Assembly: GCA_046597185.1 (NCBI GenBank)
Contig: JBKJLF010000366.1
Location: forward strand, 1-9,244
Source of the DNA: CAMBDR01 sp046597185
GTDB lineage: Bacteria; Pseudomonadota; Gammaproteobacteria; Burkholderiales; Burkholderiaceae_D
Length of the DNA: 9,244 nt
Direction of reading: 5' to 3'
Below, piece by piece: positions 1 through 5,927 of this stretch. Below the pieces are notes generated by a model. It worked only from the letters and a program-made list of their open reading frames with translations. It had not been told where the DNA came from and searched no databases. Positions within the stretch are counted from its first letter, which is position 1, and the number at the start of each line of letters is the position of its first letter. A program made the position numbers and the translations under genes.

Positions 1-117
1 ATCGGCAACCGATTTTTTCATCCACCCGTTGCACTGGATGAAGTATTCGCCCTGGGCATATTCAATGGTGTAGCACAGCTCCTGGCCCTTGCTGCGGAAG
101 TACTGTTCAACTGGCAT
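1..117 (-). CDS. Uncharacterised protein, N-terminal 39 residues (cut by window edge)
   Basis: An open frame runs off the left end of the window. It starts MPVEQYFRSKGQELCYTIEY and continues with a WMKKSVAD segment to base 1. The chosen ATG (115-117) lies 7 bases after a GGAG on the minus strand (125-128). A second in-frame ATG at 121-123 overlaps the TGA stop of the upstream DUF302 gene as ATGA, but sits only 1 base from that GGAG. Either start implies tight coupling to the DUF302 gene. There is no signal peptide or membrane segment in the visible part. I do not recognise the family, and the rest of the protein is outside the window. Confidence 0.7.
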   Translation of the reverse strand, partial: MPVEQYFRSKGQELCYTIEYAQGEYFIQCNGWMKKSVAD

Positions 118-119
118 AA

Positions 120-608
120 TCATTCTCCATGGTGTGCGCTGGCAAATTGCTGTGATTTGTGTGAAAAAATAAGATTGTGCGGTGGCTCACTTTTGCTTGC
201 CATGGCCGCCATCACGCGTTGCAGCCGTTGCCGCACTTCTTGCGCAATCTGATTAATTTCGGGCTTGCCAACCAAGGCCAGCACGGCGTCCGGGTCCATA
301 AATTCCACCCGCACGCATCCCGCGCGGTCTTGCCGCACAACCACGTTACACGACAACAGCAAACCGATTGAAAGCTCGCGTTGAATCGCACCATATGCCA
401 ATTGCGGGTTACAGGCACCCAATATCCGGTACGGTGGCATGTCTTGATCGAGCTTTTTTTTGATGGTTGCGGCGACATCAATGTCCGTCAAGATGCCAAA
501 ACCTTCGTCGGCCAAGGCATTGGTCACACGGGCGATGGCATCGGCAAACGACAACGCCACCGTTCGACCAAAGCTATATTTGGTATTCACCATTTTCGAA
601 TTATTCAT
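120..608 (-). CDS. DUF302 domain protein
   Basis: The 162-residue product has the DUF302 signature. A stretch with GFGILTDIDVAATIKKKLDQ at about residues 36-55 is followed by PPYRILGACNPQLAYGAI (about 58-75), a hydrophobic IGLLLSCNVVVRQ strand and then VRVEFMDPDAVL. In this family the first segment resembles a sliding-helix start and the ILGACNP motif is the most conserved part; its biochemical role is unknown. Cysteines at 66, 87 and 98 are visible. There is no signal peptide, so the protein is likely cytoplasmic. The start at 608 is supported by AGGAG at 618-622, 9 bases upstream; an internal Met6 is possible. The tail after about residue 135 (Ser/His-rich) lies outside the family core. Its stop overlaps the start region of the next gene, suggesting co-translation. 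The VOC gene upstream is on the same strand, 144 bases away. Confidence 0.9.
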   Translation of the reverse strand: MNNSKMVNTKYSFGRTVALSFADAIARVTNALADEGFGILTDIDVAATIKKKLDQDMPPYRILGACNPQLAYGAIQRELSIGLLLSCNVVVRQDRAGCVRVEFMDPDAVLALVGKPEINQIAQEVRQRLQRVMAAMASKSEPPHNLIFSHKSQQFASAHHGE

Positions 609-715
609 GTTTGATTTCTCCTGCAGCTTGTGTTCAGTCTTGCATTTGATGTGTACCCGAAACCAGCTTGCGCTCCTGGGCCAGAACCATCGGTCTGTTA
701 CCGTACATAAGCGGG

Positions 716-732
716 ATAAAACGACGTTTTAT
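716..732. promoter_or_regulatory. Perfect AT-rich dyad (8 bp arms, 1-base centre)
   Basis: ATAAAACG, a single A, then CGTTTTAT form a perfect inverted repeat in the 144-base gap between the VOC and DUF302 genes. It lies just downstream of the VOC stop codon and about 110 bases upstream of the DUF302 start. It could be an operator for DUF302 transcription or a weak terminator. The arms are short, the centre is too tight for an ideal hairpin and no T-run follows on the minus strand, so an operator is at least as likely. Function is inference only. Confidence 0.35.
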
Positions 733-752
733 GATATTTCAGCGCAGCGCCA

Positions 753-1151
753 TCATGCCGACCACTCGCAGTTTTGTAAAACGACCCGATAGCCGTCGAT
801 ATCTTCAAAGGTTTTACCCGCAACATCCCAATACGGGTTATACGAGGTGACGGCCACAAAACCGGTGTCCAGCATATTCTTACACGCCGCCGCCCACTGT
901 GCCGGGTCGGGCAGGTAAAACACCAGTAAATTATCCTGGGTGGGCGCTTTACCCACGCTGTGGTCAGCGTGGTGGGTAAATTCGAGATGAAAATGATGCT
1001 GCGGGTGGCCGATTATCGAGCCGCTAAATCCGTCATGCTCTTCAAACTCACCCAGCAGGGTAAAACCCAGGCCAGCCACATACATTTTGGTCAGCGCGGC
1101 CAAGTTGTCGGTGGGGCGGGCGATTCTTAATTTGGCATGTTGGGCAATCAT
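753..1151 (-). CDS. VOC superfamily (glyoxalase/dioxygenase fold) protein
   Basis: This 132-residue protein has the size and pattern of a single-module vicinal-oxygen-chelate fold protein. It opens with an RIARPTDNLAALTKMY strand-helix unit, then GLGFTLLGEFEEHDGFSG, a central HHFHLEFTHH strand (about 52-61), DNLLVFYLPDPAQW (about 73-86) and the closing FEDIDGYRVVLQN (about 115-127). The last is the usual DPDG-type end of the fold. VOC proteins are metal-dependent lyases, isomerases and dioxygenases or antibiotic-binding proteins; the substrate cannot be read here. His55, Glu57 and Glu116 are candidate ligand positions (inference). The start at 1151 is chosen over an upstream in-frame ATG at 1211 because AAAGGA (1158-1163) sits 6 bases ahead and the extra 20 residues do not look like VOC sequence. 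It is cytoplasmic, on the same strand as DUF302. Confidence 0.88.
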   Translation of the reverse strand: MIAQHAKLRIARPTDNLAALTKMYVAGLGFTLLGEFEEHDGFSGSIIGHPQHHFHLEFTHHADHSVGKAPTQDNLLVFYLPDPAQWAAACKNMLDTGFVAVTSYNPYWDVAGKTFEDIDGYRVVLQNCEWSA

Positions 1152-1157
1152 GGTTTT

Positions 1158-1163
1158 TCCTTT
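1158..1163 (-). promoter_or_regulatory. Ribosome binding site fixing the VOC gene start
   Basis: Reads AAAGGA on the minus strand, 6 bases before the ATG at 1149-1151. It argues against the longer in-frame ATG at 1209-1211, which would add 20 residues foreign to the family. Confidence 0.6.
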
Positions 1164-1259
1164 ATTTACAGTTTGGCAGGCCCCATAGCAGTAAGGAACC
1201 AGACATTGCATCCTTGCACGAGATCATGGATGCGGCCCATCATCCTTATTGGTTATGGC

Positions 1260-1299
1260 AAAAAAAAAGTCGCGATATTGAACAATATCACGACTTTTT
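1260..1299 (-). terminator. Rho-independent terminator after the small membrane protein
   Basis: GTCG, one mismatch and GATATTG (1269-1280) pair with CAATATC and CGAC (1283-1294) around a tight loop. The stem is extended by A-T pairs on the outside. On the minus strand the hairpin is followed by nine T (complement of 1260-1268), so it fits the end of the 1323-1469 transcript, 23 bases or so after its stop. The plus-strand side also has five T (1295-1299), so it could work in both directions, but no plus-strand gene leads into it. Confidence 0.85.
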
Positions 1300-1322
1300 A
1301 TCTGGCACACCAAAGCCGACGC

Positions 1323-1469
1323 TTAAAACCTGCGCCCACCAATAACTTGCAGCAATACCACAATAATGGCAATCACCAATAGAACATGGATGAGCCCGCC
1401 TATGGTGTAAGAGGTGACTAAACCAAGCAGCCACAGGATAACTAAAACCAGCGCAATTGAATATAACAT
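1323..1469 (-). CDS. lmo0937-type small membrane protein, 48 residues
   Basis: The product begins MLYSIALVLVILWLLGLVTS and continues with YTIGGLIHVLLVIAIIVVLL, ending QVIGGRRF. This is the pattern of the lmo0937 family of tiny membrane proteins: two hydrophobic helices joined by a short T-S-Y-T-x-G-G turn, with a basic C-terminal tail. The family is widespread, often near stress genes, and has no assigned biochemical function. The start at 1469 is preferred to an upstream in-frame ATG at 1523 because GGAAGGAA ends 5 bases before it and homologues start with this helix. The gene is monocistronic by appearance, since a strong terminator follows it directly. A plausible role is in the inner membrane during envelope stress, but that is inference. 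Confidence 0.88.
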   Translation of the reverse strand: MLYSIALVLVILWLLGLVTSYTIGGLIHVLLVIAIIVVLLQVIGGRRF

Positions 1470-1830
1470 GATCGTTCCTTCCGTATGTGAGAACGCAGAT
1501 ATCATGCAAAAAAAAATCAACACAATTAGCTGCTTGAGGACGATTATCTACGCCACCGCTGCTCACCTCTGTTCGTTGCCGCACGCTTGCAAACTATTTC
1601 AAAAAAAATTCCCAAAAAAAACAAAAATAACACAAATTTTTCAATTTCCCATATGAATGTGTGTCACCGCACAGATCACAACCGGCATCAACCTTAAGAT
1701 TCGGTTATCAGTCCAATGCAAAGGTGAACGTACCTTACAGCCGGATCGAGAAACCAGGCTCGTGCGATAACGGGAATCATTCATTGAACGAATTATTGAC
1801 ATACATTTTTTACAACCCCAGGGGAACCTC
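1470..1830. other. Gene-free divergent spacer with A-tracts
   Basis: This spacer separates the leftward small membrane protein from the rightward C-x10-C repeat protein, so it must hold both promoters. No strong sigma-70 pair was found. A TTGACA at 1796-1801 has nothing resembling TATAAT at the right distance. On the minus strand, TTGTGT followed 16 bases later by GATATC is only a weak match. Bases 1601-1641 contain four runs of A or A/T (1601-1608, 1614-1621, 1623-1627, 1634-1641) that may bend the DNA or act as UP-element-like sequence. AGGGGA at 1820-1825 is the ribosome binding site for the gene at 1831. No ORF here looks real. Confidence 0.6.
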
Positions 1831-2379
1831 ATGAACAAGATTTTTACCGCCATTTTAATCAGCGCAGCAACCATCAGCTTTACCACCATAGTCAGTGCTG
1901 CCACCGCCGAAGGCAAAGCGACATATAAAGCGGCGAAAGAAAGCGCCGATGCAGACTATAAAATTGCACGTGAAAAATGCAACTCGCTGAACGACAATCC
2001 GAAAGACGTATGCATCGCCGAAGCCAGTGCAGTTCGCACCCGTAGCAAATCCGAAGCCGAAGCCAGCTACAAAAACACCGCCCGCGCCCGTGCCAGCACT
2101 CGCACTGCGATTGCCAGCGCAGACCTTGACGTGGCCAAAGCCAAGTGCGGCAGCCGATCCGGCAATGACAAAGATGTCTGCATTAAAGAAGCCAAAGCCA
2201 TTTATGTCGCGGCCAAAGCCGATGCCAAGGTAGACAAAGAAGTGTCGATTGCGCGCGCCGATGCACGCGAGGACAAAAGTAATGCCAACTATAAAGTGGC
2301 ATTGGAAAAATGCGATGCCCTGGTTGGTGCCGCCAAAGATACCTGTGTCAGCTCTGCAAAAACCCAGTTTAACAAGTAA
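1831..2379 (+). CDS. Secreted protein with three C-x10-C repeats
   Basis: The 182-residue product has a clear signal peptide: MNK, a hydrophobic stretch to about residue 20, and a likely cut after VSA at 21-23. The mature part is rich in Ala, Lys, Asp and Glu and looks helical. It holds three imperfect repeats of about 55 residues, each with a core like Y-K-x-A-x-E-K-C, ten residues, then C following K-D. The cysteine pairs are 50/61, 106/117 and 161/172. The constant spacing suggests three small disulfide-closed helical hairpins in the periplasm. I recall similar hypothetical proteins in betaproteobacteria, but no function is known to me. AGGGGA lies 5 bases before the ATG. The BON lipoprotein follows 98 bases later on the same strand and may share its transcript. 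Confidence 0.88.
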   Translation: MNKIFTAILISAATISFTTIVSAATAEGKATYKAAKESADADYKIAREKCNSLNDNPKDVCIAEASAVRTRSKSEAEASYKNTARARASTRTAIASADLDVAKAKCGSRSGNDKDVCIKEAKAIYVAAKADAKVDKEVSIARADAREDKSNANYKVALEKCDALVGAAKDTCVSSAKTQFNK

Positions 2380-2410
2380 TCGAAAACAATGGGGGGAGTA
2401 AGCCGGCAAG

Positions 2411-2432
2411 CAAGGCCAACCCAAGGCCAACC
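2411..2432. repeat. 11-bp tandem repeat, two copies
   Basis: CAAGGCCAACC occurs twice in direct succession (2411-2421 and 2422-2432) in the spacer between the C-x10-C repeat protein and the BON lipoprotein. Flanking G-rich (2391-2396) and C-rich (2437-2445) runs could pair across it in RNA, but no T-run follows, so a terminator is not supported. Confidence 0.6.
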
Positions 2433-2465
2433 AAAGCCCCACCCCATCCACCTTCATCATTCAAT

Positions 2466-2470
2466 AAGGA
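2466..2470 (+). promoter_or_regulatory. Ribosome binding site choosing the BON lipoprotein start
   Basis: AAGGA stands 7 bases before the ATG at 2478 and only 1 base before the in-frame ATG at 2472, so translation most likely begins at 2478. Confidence 0.6.
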
Positions 2471-2477
2471 CATGATC

Positions 2478-2789
2478 ATGAACACACTAACACGTTTGGC
2501 AACGCTCTGTTTCGCGTTTTTGCTGCTTACCATGGCTGGCTGTGCTTCGACCTCAAAGTCGGAAGGCACGGGCGAGTATATTGATGATTCTTTCATCACC
2601 ACCAAGGTTAAAGCGGAGATTTTAAACGAACCGGGCTTGAAGTCGGCTGAAATCAATGTCGAAACCTTCAAGGGTACGGTGCAGTTGAGCGGCTTTGTCT
2701 CCTCGCAAGCGAACGCCAACCGGGCAGTCGAAATAGCACGGGGCATCAAGGGCGTGAGCTCGGTTAAAAACGATATGAGACTGAAGTAA
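2478..2789 (+). CDS. BON-domain lipoprotein
   Basis: The 103-residue product starts with a lipoprotein signal peptide: MNTLTRLA, a hydrophobic run with FAFLLLTMAGC, and Cys22 as the expected lipidated residue. After a short Ser/Thr/Gly linker, one BON domain fills about residues 35-103. Visible are DDSFITTKVKAEIL, a central VETFKGTVQLSGFV strand pair, NRAVEIARGIKGVSSVKND and the final strand. BON domains bind phospholipid and occur in OsmY and related envelope proteins; OsmY itself has two BON domains, so this is a single-domain relative. The start at 2478 is preferred over an in-frame ATG at 2472 because AAGGA (2466-2470) is 7 bases from the former and 1 base from the latter. It is probably attached to the outer membrane and involved in envelope integrity (inference from the family). 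Confidence 0.93.
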   Translation: MNTLTRLATLCFAFLLLTMAGCASTSKSEGTGEYIDDSFITTKVKAEILNEPGLKSAEINVETFKGTVQLSGFVSSQANANRAVEIARGIKGVSSVKNDMRLK

Positions 2790-2809
2790 ATAACGTAGTT
2801 TCAGCCAAT

Positions 2810-2845
2810 TTCAGGACATACAAGCATCACACGGTATGTCCTGAA
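2810..2845. terminator. 12-bp hairpin between convergent genes
   Basis: TTCAGGACATAC (2810-2821) and GTATGTCCTGAA (2834-2845) are perfect inverted repeats around a 12-base loop. It lies between the BON lipoprotein stop (2789) and the histidine kinase stop (2868), which converge. The position fits a shared, bidirectional transcription end. The T-runs are poor (CTTTT at 2851-2854 on the plus strand, AAATTGG on the minus), so termination may be weak, or the hairpin may protect 3' ends instead. Confidence 0.55.
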
Positions 2846-2867
2846 TTCAGCTTTTCCGGCTACCGCA

Positions 2868-5027
2868 TCAATACGCCGTAATGCGCTGCAAACCCAACAC
2901 CAGCACCACCCCATTGGCGACGTTTTGCGCCGTAATCGTCCCGCCCATCTTGGCCATATAGGTCTTGGCCACAAACAAACCCTGGCCCCGGTTGCCATGG
3001 GCGGCGGCTTCCTGTTGGTCTGAAACGCCGTATTCAAAAATTTTGTCGATCATATCCGCATCAATATTCGGCCCTTCATTATGAATCGTTATGCTGGCCG
3101 CCGTTTCACTGAACACAAGGCGCAGCACAATCGGCGTGCCCTGGGTGCGGTAGCGCTCGGCATTGCGCAGTACATGCGTGACCACATCTTCCAGCGAATA
3201 TTCATCCGCCCGCACCAGCATCGGCCCACTGGCCTGGGCAAGGCCGGACGAGTTCTCAAACACCACGTTTTCAATGCCAGCACAAGGCGCATTGTCCGCC
3301 ACATGGCTTAAAAACGCGGTTAAATCGACGGTACTCACTTCCAATACGCTCGATTGAAACGCTTCACTGGGCGAAGCGCTACCGTATAAAATGCGCACCG
3401 CCTGCTGCATGCGGTGGATGTAACGGTTGCTCGGGTCAGCCTCATTGCCATGCAATACCAACAGCGACTGCAAGGGCGACATAATTTCATGCCCCACCGC
3501 ATGCCACATTTGCTTTTCTTGCTCGGCGCGAATGGCTTCACGCTCCACGTCTTCACGCACGCGGCGCAGCAAGTCGTGCAGGCAACTGGCCAAAATCCCC
3601 AGTTCATCGGCCCCGCGCAAGTCGGCCACGTCAAACTCTTCCAATCCCCCCGCGCCCTTGACTTTTTTCGAGAGCGTGGTGGCGCGCCGGGTTAAAATTG
3701 CAATGCGGTGAATAATGCGCACTTCCAGCACCGTCCACGCCAAGGCCAGCGCCAGCACCATGGCCACCACAAACCAGGCGATACGGGTGGCGACCACGCC
3801 CAGCGTTTTATTGACGCTACGCACATCGCCCTTGAGCAGCACTTCATAACTGCCCACCGAGGTGTTGATTTGCTCGCGACTCTCCAGGGGCGCGTCGTAC
3901 CCTTCTACCGGAATGCGCCGGATCACCATGCTTAGCCAATGCCAAACGTCATCAGCCGAGGCTTCTGCGCCAGTCAATTGCGCAACCTTGACGCCGCCTT
4001 GCTTGTAGACGGTGAGGGTTTCGCCCGGTAGTAACATCGGGGCCAAATCGGTAATGGCAAACGGCGGTATTGCGCTGCCGCTGTCGCTATCCAAAATCGG
4101 CTTGCCATTGCCCGGTGGCAGGACTTGAATATGCACGTCGATTTTGTCCAGATCCGGCGGCGGCCAGGTTGGGCGGTTTTTTTCAGCCAAGGCTTCTTGC
4201 AAGGCTTCTTGCAATAGCACCACCGGCAAGCGAATGGCGAAAAAGGCGTTGCGCATGCAAGGCGCTGCCGAACCAGACGAGGCAACTGATGTGGCTGCGG
4301 CACTGGCTGCGGCTTTGTCCTTGGCCCCCGGCTGACAATGCGCGCTTTGCCAAATCCAACCGCGAAAATCTTTCACGGGCAAGCTTTCGAGGCCATTTTC
4401 CGGGCTGTCAACAAAACCCGTCAAGCGGCCACGCACCACGCGCACCCCGCTGCGCACGCCGCTGCGCACGCCGCTGTTGGCCGCCGTCAAGGTTTCAAAC
4501 GGCGCAACCCAGTGCCAGGTTTGCCCGCGCATGGCCACCCGCACCCGCACCCGATGCGCCTGATCCACCGCCTTCTCGCCACGCGGATGCGGCACCAGTT
4601 CGGTGCTGTTGAAATTGCCCGCCACATAAATAAATCCGCCCGCCCACGGATTGTTGCCTATCGCCACGCATAGCGCGCCCTGGTCTTTGTATTGCACCAG
4701 ACAACCCGCCATTTCCGCCGCCTGCTGGGCTTTATGCTGGTCGTCAAAATCAATGGCGGAAAAGGGTAAGAGCAAGGGATGCAACGGCGTCATATTGCCC
4801 CGGTTTGGGTTGAGCAGCGCCAACTGCCCGGCGGGGTGGCGCAAGGTAGCGGCGATTTGATCTTTGGTTTTGCGAAAGCTGTGCTGGTAATTTTGATAGC
4901 TGAGTTCTTTCTCTTGCTCCAGCACATACAGCGCCAAATACACGGTGCCCAACATCAGCGCCAAAAACACGCCGCGAAACACCATGCGCAAGCGGTAGGG
5001 TGCGAAAAATTGCAGAGGGTTTTTCAT
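2868..5027 (-). CDS. Membrane sensor histidine kinase
   Basis: The 719-residue product is a transmembrane histidine kinase. A first helix lies at about residues 15-36. A large extracytoplasmic region (about 37-412) follows, matching no sensor family I recognise, with an Ala/Ser-rich low-complexity part near 235-257. The second helix (FVVAMVLALALAWTVLEV, about 419-436) leads through a HAMP-like linker and coiled segment. The H-box has AVGHEIMSPLQSLLVLHG with His513 as phosphoacceptor. The N-box is HVLRNAERYRT (Asn622). The G1 box reads HNEGPNI, a variant lacking the usual Asp. The F-box is KIFEYGVS and the G2 box GNRGQGLFVAK (about 678-688). Family knowledge says it autophosphorylates and passes phosphate to a response regulator, here the one encoded 66 bases upstream. 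The ATG at 5027 is chosen over GTG at 5033, because GGAG (5037-5040) is 9 bases away rather than 3. In-frame 12-bp repeats occur at 4447-4476 and 4189-4212. Confidence 0.95.
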   Translation of the reverse strand: MKNPLQFFAPYRLRMVFRGVFLALMLGTVYLALYVLEQEKELSYQNYQHSFRKTKDQIAATLRHPAGQLALLNPNRGNMTPLHPLLLPFSAIDFDDQHKAQQAAEMAGCLVQYKDQGALCVAIGNNPWAGGFIYVAGNFNSTELVPHPRGEKAVDQAHRVRVRVAMRGQTWHWVAPFETLTAANSGVRSGVRSGVRVVRGRLTGFVDSPENGLESLPVKDFRGWIWQSAHCQPGAKDKAAASAAATSVASSGSAAPCMRNAFFAIRLPVVLLQEALQEALAEKNRPTWPPPDLDKIDVHIQVLPPGNGKPILDSDSGSAIPPFAITDLAPMLLPGETLTVYKQGGVKVAQLTGAEASADDVWHWLSMVIRRIPVEGYDAPLESREQINTSVGSYEVLLKGDVRSVNKTLGVVATRIAWFVVAMVLALALAWTVLEVRIIHRIAILTRRATTLSKKVKGAGGLEEFDVADLRGADELGILASCLHDLLRRVREDVEREAIRAEQEKQMWHAVGHEIMSPLQSLLVLHGNEADPSNRYIHRMQQAVRILYGSASPSEAFQSSVLEVSTVDLTAFLSHVADNAPCAGIENVVFENSSGLAQASGPMLVRADEYSLEDVVTHVLRNAERYRTQGTPIVLRLVFSETAASITIHNEGPNIDADMIDKIFEYGVSDQQEAAAHGNRGQGLFVAKTYMAKMGGTITAQNVANGVVLVLGLQRITAY
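4189..4212. repeat. 12-bp in-frame tandem duplication in the kinase sensor region
   Basis: AAGGCTTCTTGC occurs twice (4189-4200, 4201-4212), encoding the repeated LQEA of LQEALQEALAE in the extracytoplasmic region of the histidine kinase. It looks like recent slippage that kept the frame. Confidence 0.75.
4447..4476. repeat. 12-bp tandem repeat, 2.5 copies, in the kinase sensor region
   Basis: CCGCTGCGCACG occurs at 4447-4458 and 4459-4470 with a half copy at 4471-4476. On the coding strand it gives SGVRSGVRSGVR. Because the unit is 12 bp, gain or loss of copies keeps the kinase in frame and changes only the length of a basic loop in the sensor region. Confidence 0.8.
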
Positions 5028-5069
5028 GGGCACGTACTCCGGGGCAAGGCTTGGTCAGCACTCATTTAA

Positions 5070-5091
5070 AACTTAGTTGAAACTTAGTTGA
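5070..5091. repeat. 11-bp tandem repeat between regulator and kinase genes
   Basis: AACTTAGTTGA occurs twice without a gap (5070-5080, 5081-5091), immediately after the response regulator stop codon and about 45 bases before the kinase start. On the transcript it reads TCAACTAAGTT twice. The function is unknown. A direct repeat with an 11-bp period could be a binding site for an OmpR-type regulator, or only a slippage product. Confidence 0.6.
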
Positions 5092-5093
5092 AC

Positions 5094-5801
5094 CTACTCA
5101 GCCCAGCGAAAACCGCGCATCGGCACGTTTTCGATGCGGTCAAAGTCGGCATCCACTTCGCGGAAAGCATCACGTATGGTACTCACATGTTTGCGGATAT
5201 TGTCGCGATTGCGCCCACTTTTCACCACCTGAAATAAGTCTTCATACGACACCACCTGACCGCGCTTTTCATGCAGCGTGACCAGGATGCGTTGCGCGGT
5301 GAGTGGCAGATTGATGCGCTGGCCGCGCCAGATCGGGTTGCGCTGGCGCAAGGGGTCTATCGATAATTCGTTGGCGTTGGCAATGGCCTGCGCTTCTTTA
5401 CCCGCGTTTTTGCTGGCCGAGCGGTCTTTGGCAGCGCGCAGGATTTCGAGAAAGGTATCGATGAAGTCCGATTCTTCAAACGTGGCTTTTTGTAAATAGT
5501 CCCAGGCATCCAGCGCTTTCATGATGCTGCGGTAAATGGTGGCGGGCATGGCCGAGACCACCAGCACCGGGGTGCAATGGCTTTTATTGATGGCGTTGAT
5601 AATGGCCACACCCGCATGGCGCTCGCGCCCCAGTTCAATATCCAGCACCACCAGATCATACTGCTCACGCGCCAGCGCGGCTTGGGCATCGTCGCGGTTA
5701 AACCATTGATCGACAACAATGCCGGTGCGCGCCGATTCAATCCAGGCCTTTAACTGGTTACTGGTGGGAATATCATCTTCAATTACCGCTACTTTTACCA
5801 T
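5094..5801 (-). CDS. OmpR-type response regulator
   Basis: The 235-residue product has a receiver domain and a C-terminal winged helix. The receiver (about 1-125) shows the acidic pair Asp9/Asp10 in VIEDD, phosphoacceptor Asp54 in LVVLDIE, Ser83 in VVSAMP in the switch position, and Lys105 in YLQKATF. The DNA-binding part (about 145-235) runs from GQRINLPLTAQRILVTL through SYEDLFQVV and the recognition-helix region DNIRKHVSTIRDAF to the wing IENVPMRGFRWAE, as in OmpR/PhoB proteins. It should accept phosphate from the kinase encoded just downstream (2868-5027) and bind DNA as a dimer. The start at 5801 is set by GGAGG (5806-5810), 4 bases ahead; the open frame extends to 6011 but that part is not protein-like for the family. 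It is transcribed divergently from the SPFH gene, and dyads in the shared region are likely target sites (inference). Confidence 0.93.
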   Translation of the reverse strand: MVKVAVIEDDIPTSNQLKAWIESARTGIVVDQWFNRDDAQAALAREQYDLVVLDIELGRERHAGVAIINAINKSHCTPVLVVSAMPATIYRSIMKALDAWDYLQKATFEESDFIDTFLEILRAAKDRSASKNAGKEAQAIANANELSIDPLRQRNPIWRGQRINLPLTAQRILVTLHEKRGQVVSYEDLFQVVKSGRNRDNIRKHVSTIRDAFREVDADFDRIENVPMRGFRWAE

Positions 5802-5878
5802 ATTGCCTCCGCAATCTTTTCCGCTGGCGTCAAGTATCCACGTTTTTGCGCCAAATGTCTCGTGTGCAAGCCGAGAAT

Positions 5879-5900
5879 CGTGTGAAGATTTCTTCACACG
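5879..5900. promoter_or_regulatory. Perfect dyad, candidate response-regulator operator
   Basis: CGTGTGAAGA, a TT centre and TCTTCACACG make a perfect 10+10 bp inverted repeat, 78 bases upstream of the response regulator start and inside the divergent region. No T-run follows on either strand, so a terminator is unlikely. A twofold-symmetric site of this size fits binding of a regulator dimer. The neighbouring OmpR-type protein is the obvious candidate, but this is inferred from position only. Confidence 0.55.
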
Positions 5901-5913
5901 GGCCGCCCGCCCT

Positions 5914-5927
5914 TTCCGCGCGCGGAA
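5914..5927. promoter_or_regulatory. Perfect 14-bp GC-rich palindrome
   Basis: TTCCGCGCGCGGAA is fully self-complementary. Its centre is 31 bp from the centre of the dyad at 5879-5900, close to three helical turns, so both would face the same side of the DNA. It may be a second protein-binding site or chance in a GC-rich stretch. Confidence 0.4.

Noticed and set aside
1657..1680. A CRP-like TGTG...CACA pattern in the spacer before the C-x10-C repeat protein
   Set aside because: The half-sites deviate from TGTGA-N6-TCACA at the inner positions, and no promoter at a suitable distance supports it.
2389..2445. Possible terminator from G-run and C-run pairing after the C-x10-C repeat protein
   Set aside because: The arms are far apart and there is no T-run after the C-rich arm, so intrinsic termination is not supported.
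1855..2460. A 201-residue minus-strand open frame opposite the C-x10-C repeat protein
   Set aside because: Its Phe/Gly/Cys-rich sequence is the mirror of the Ala/Lys codons on the plus strand; the plus frame has a signal peptide, repeats and a ribosome binding site.
4070..4612. A 180-residue plus-strand open frame inside the histidine kinase gene
   Set aside because: Arg/Pro/Ala-rich shadow with no recognisable motif; the kinase frame on the minus strand is unambiguous.
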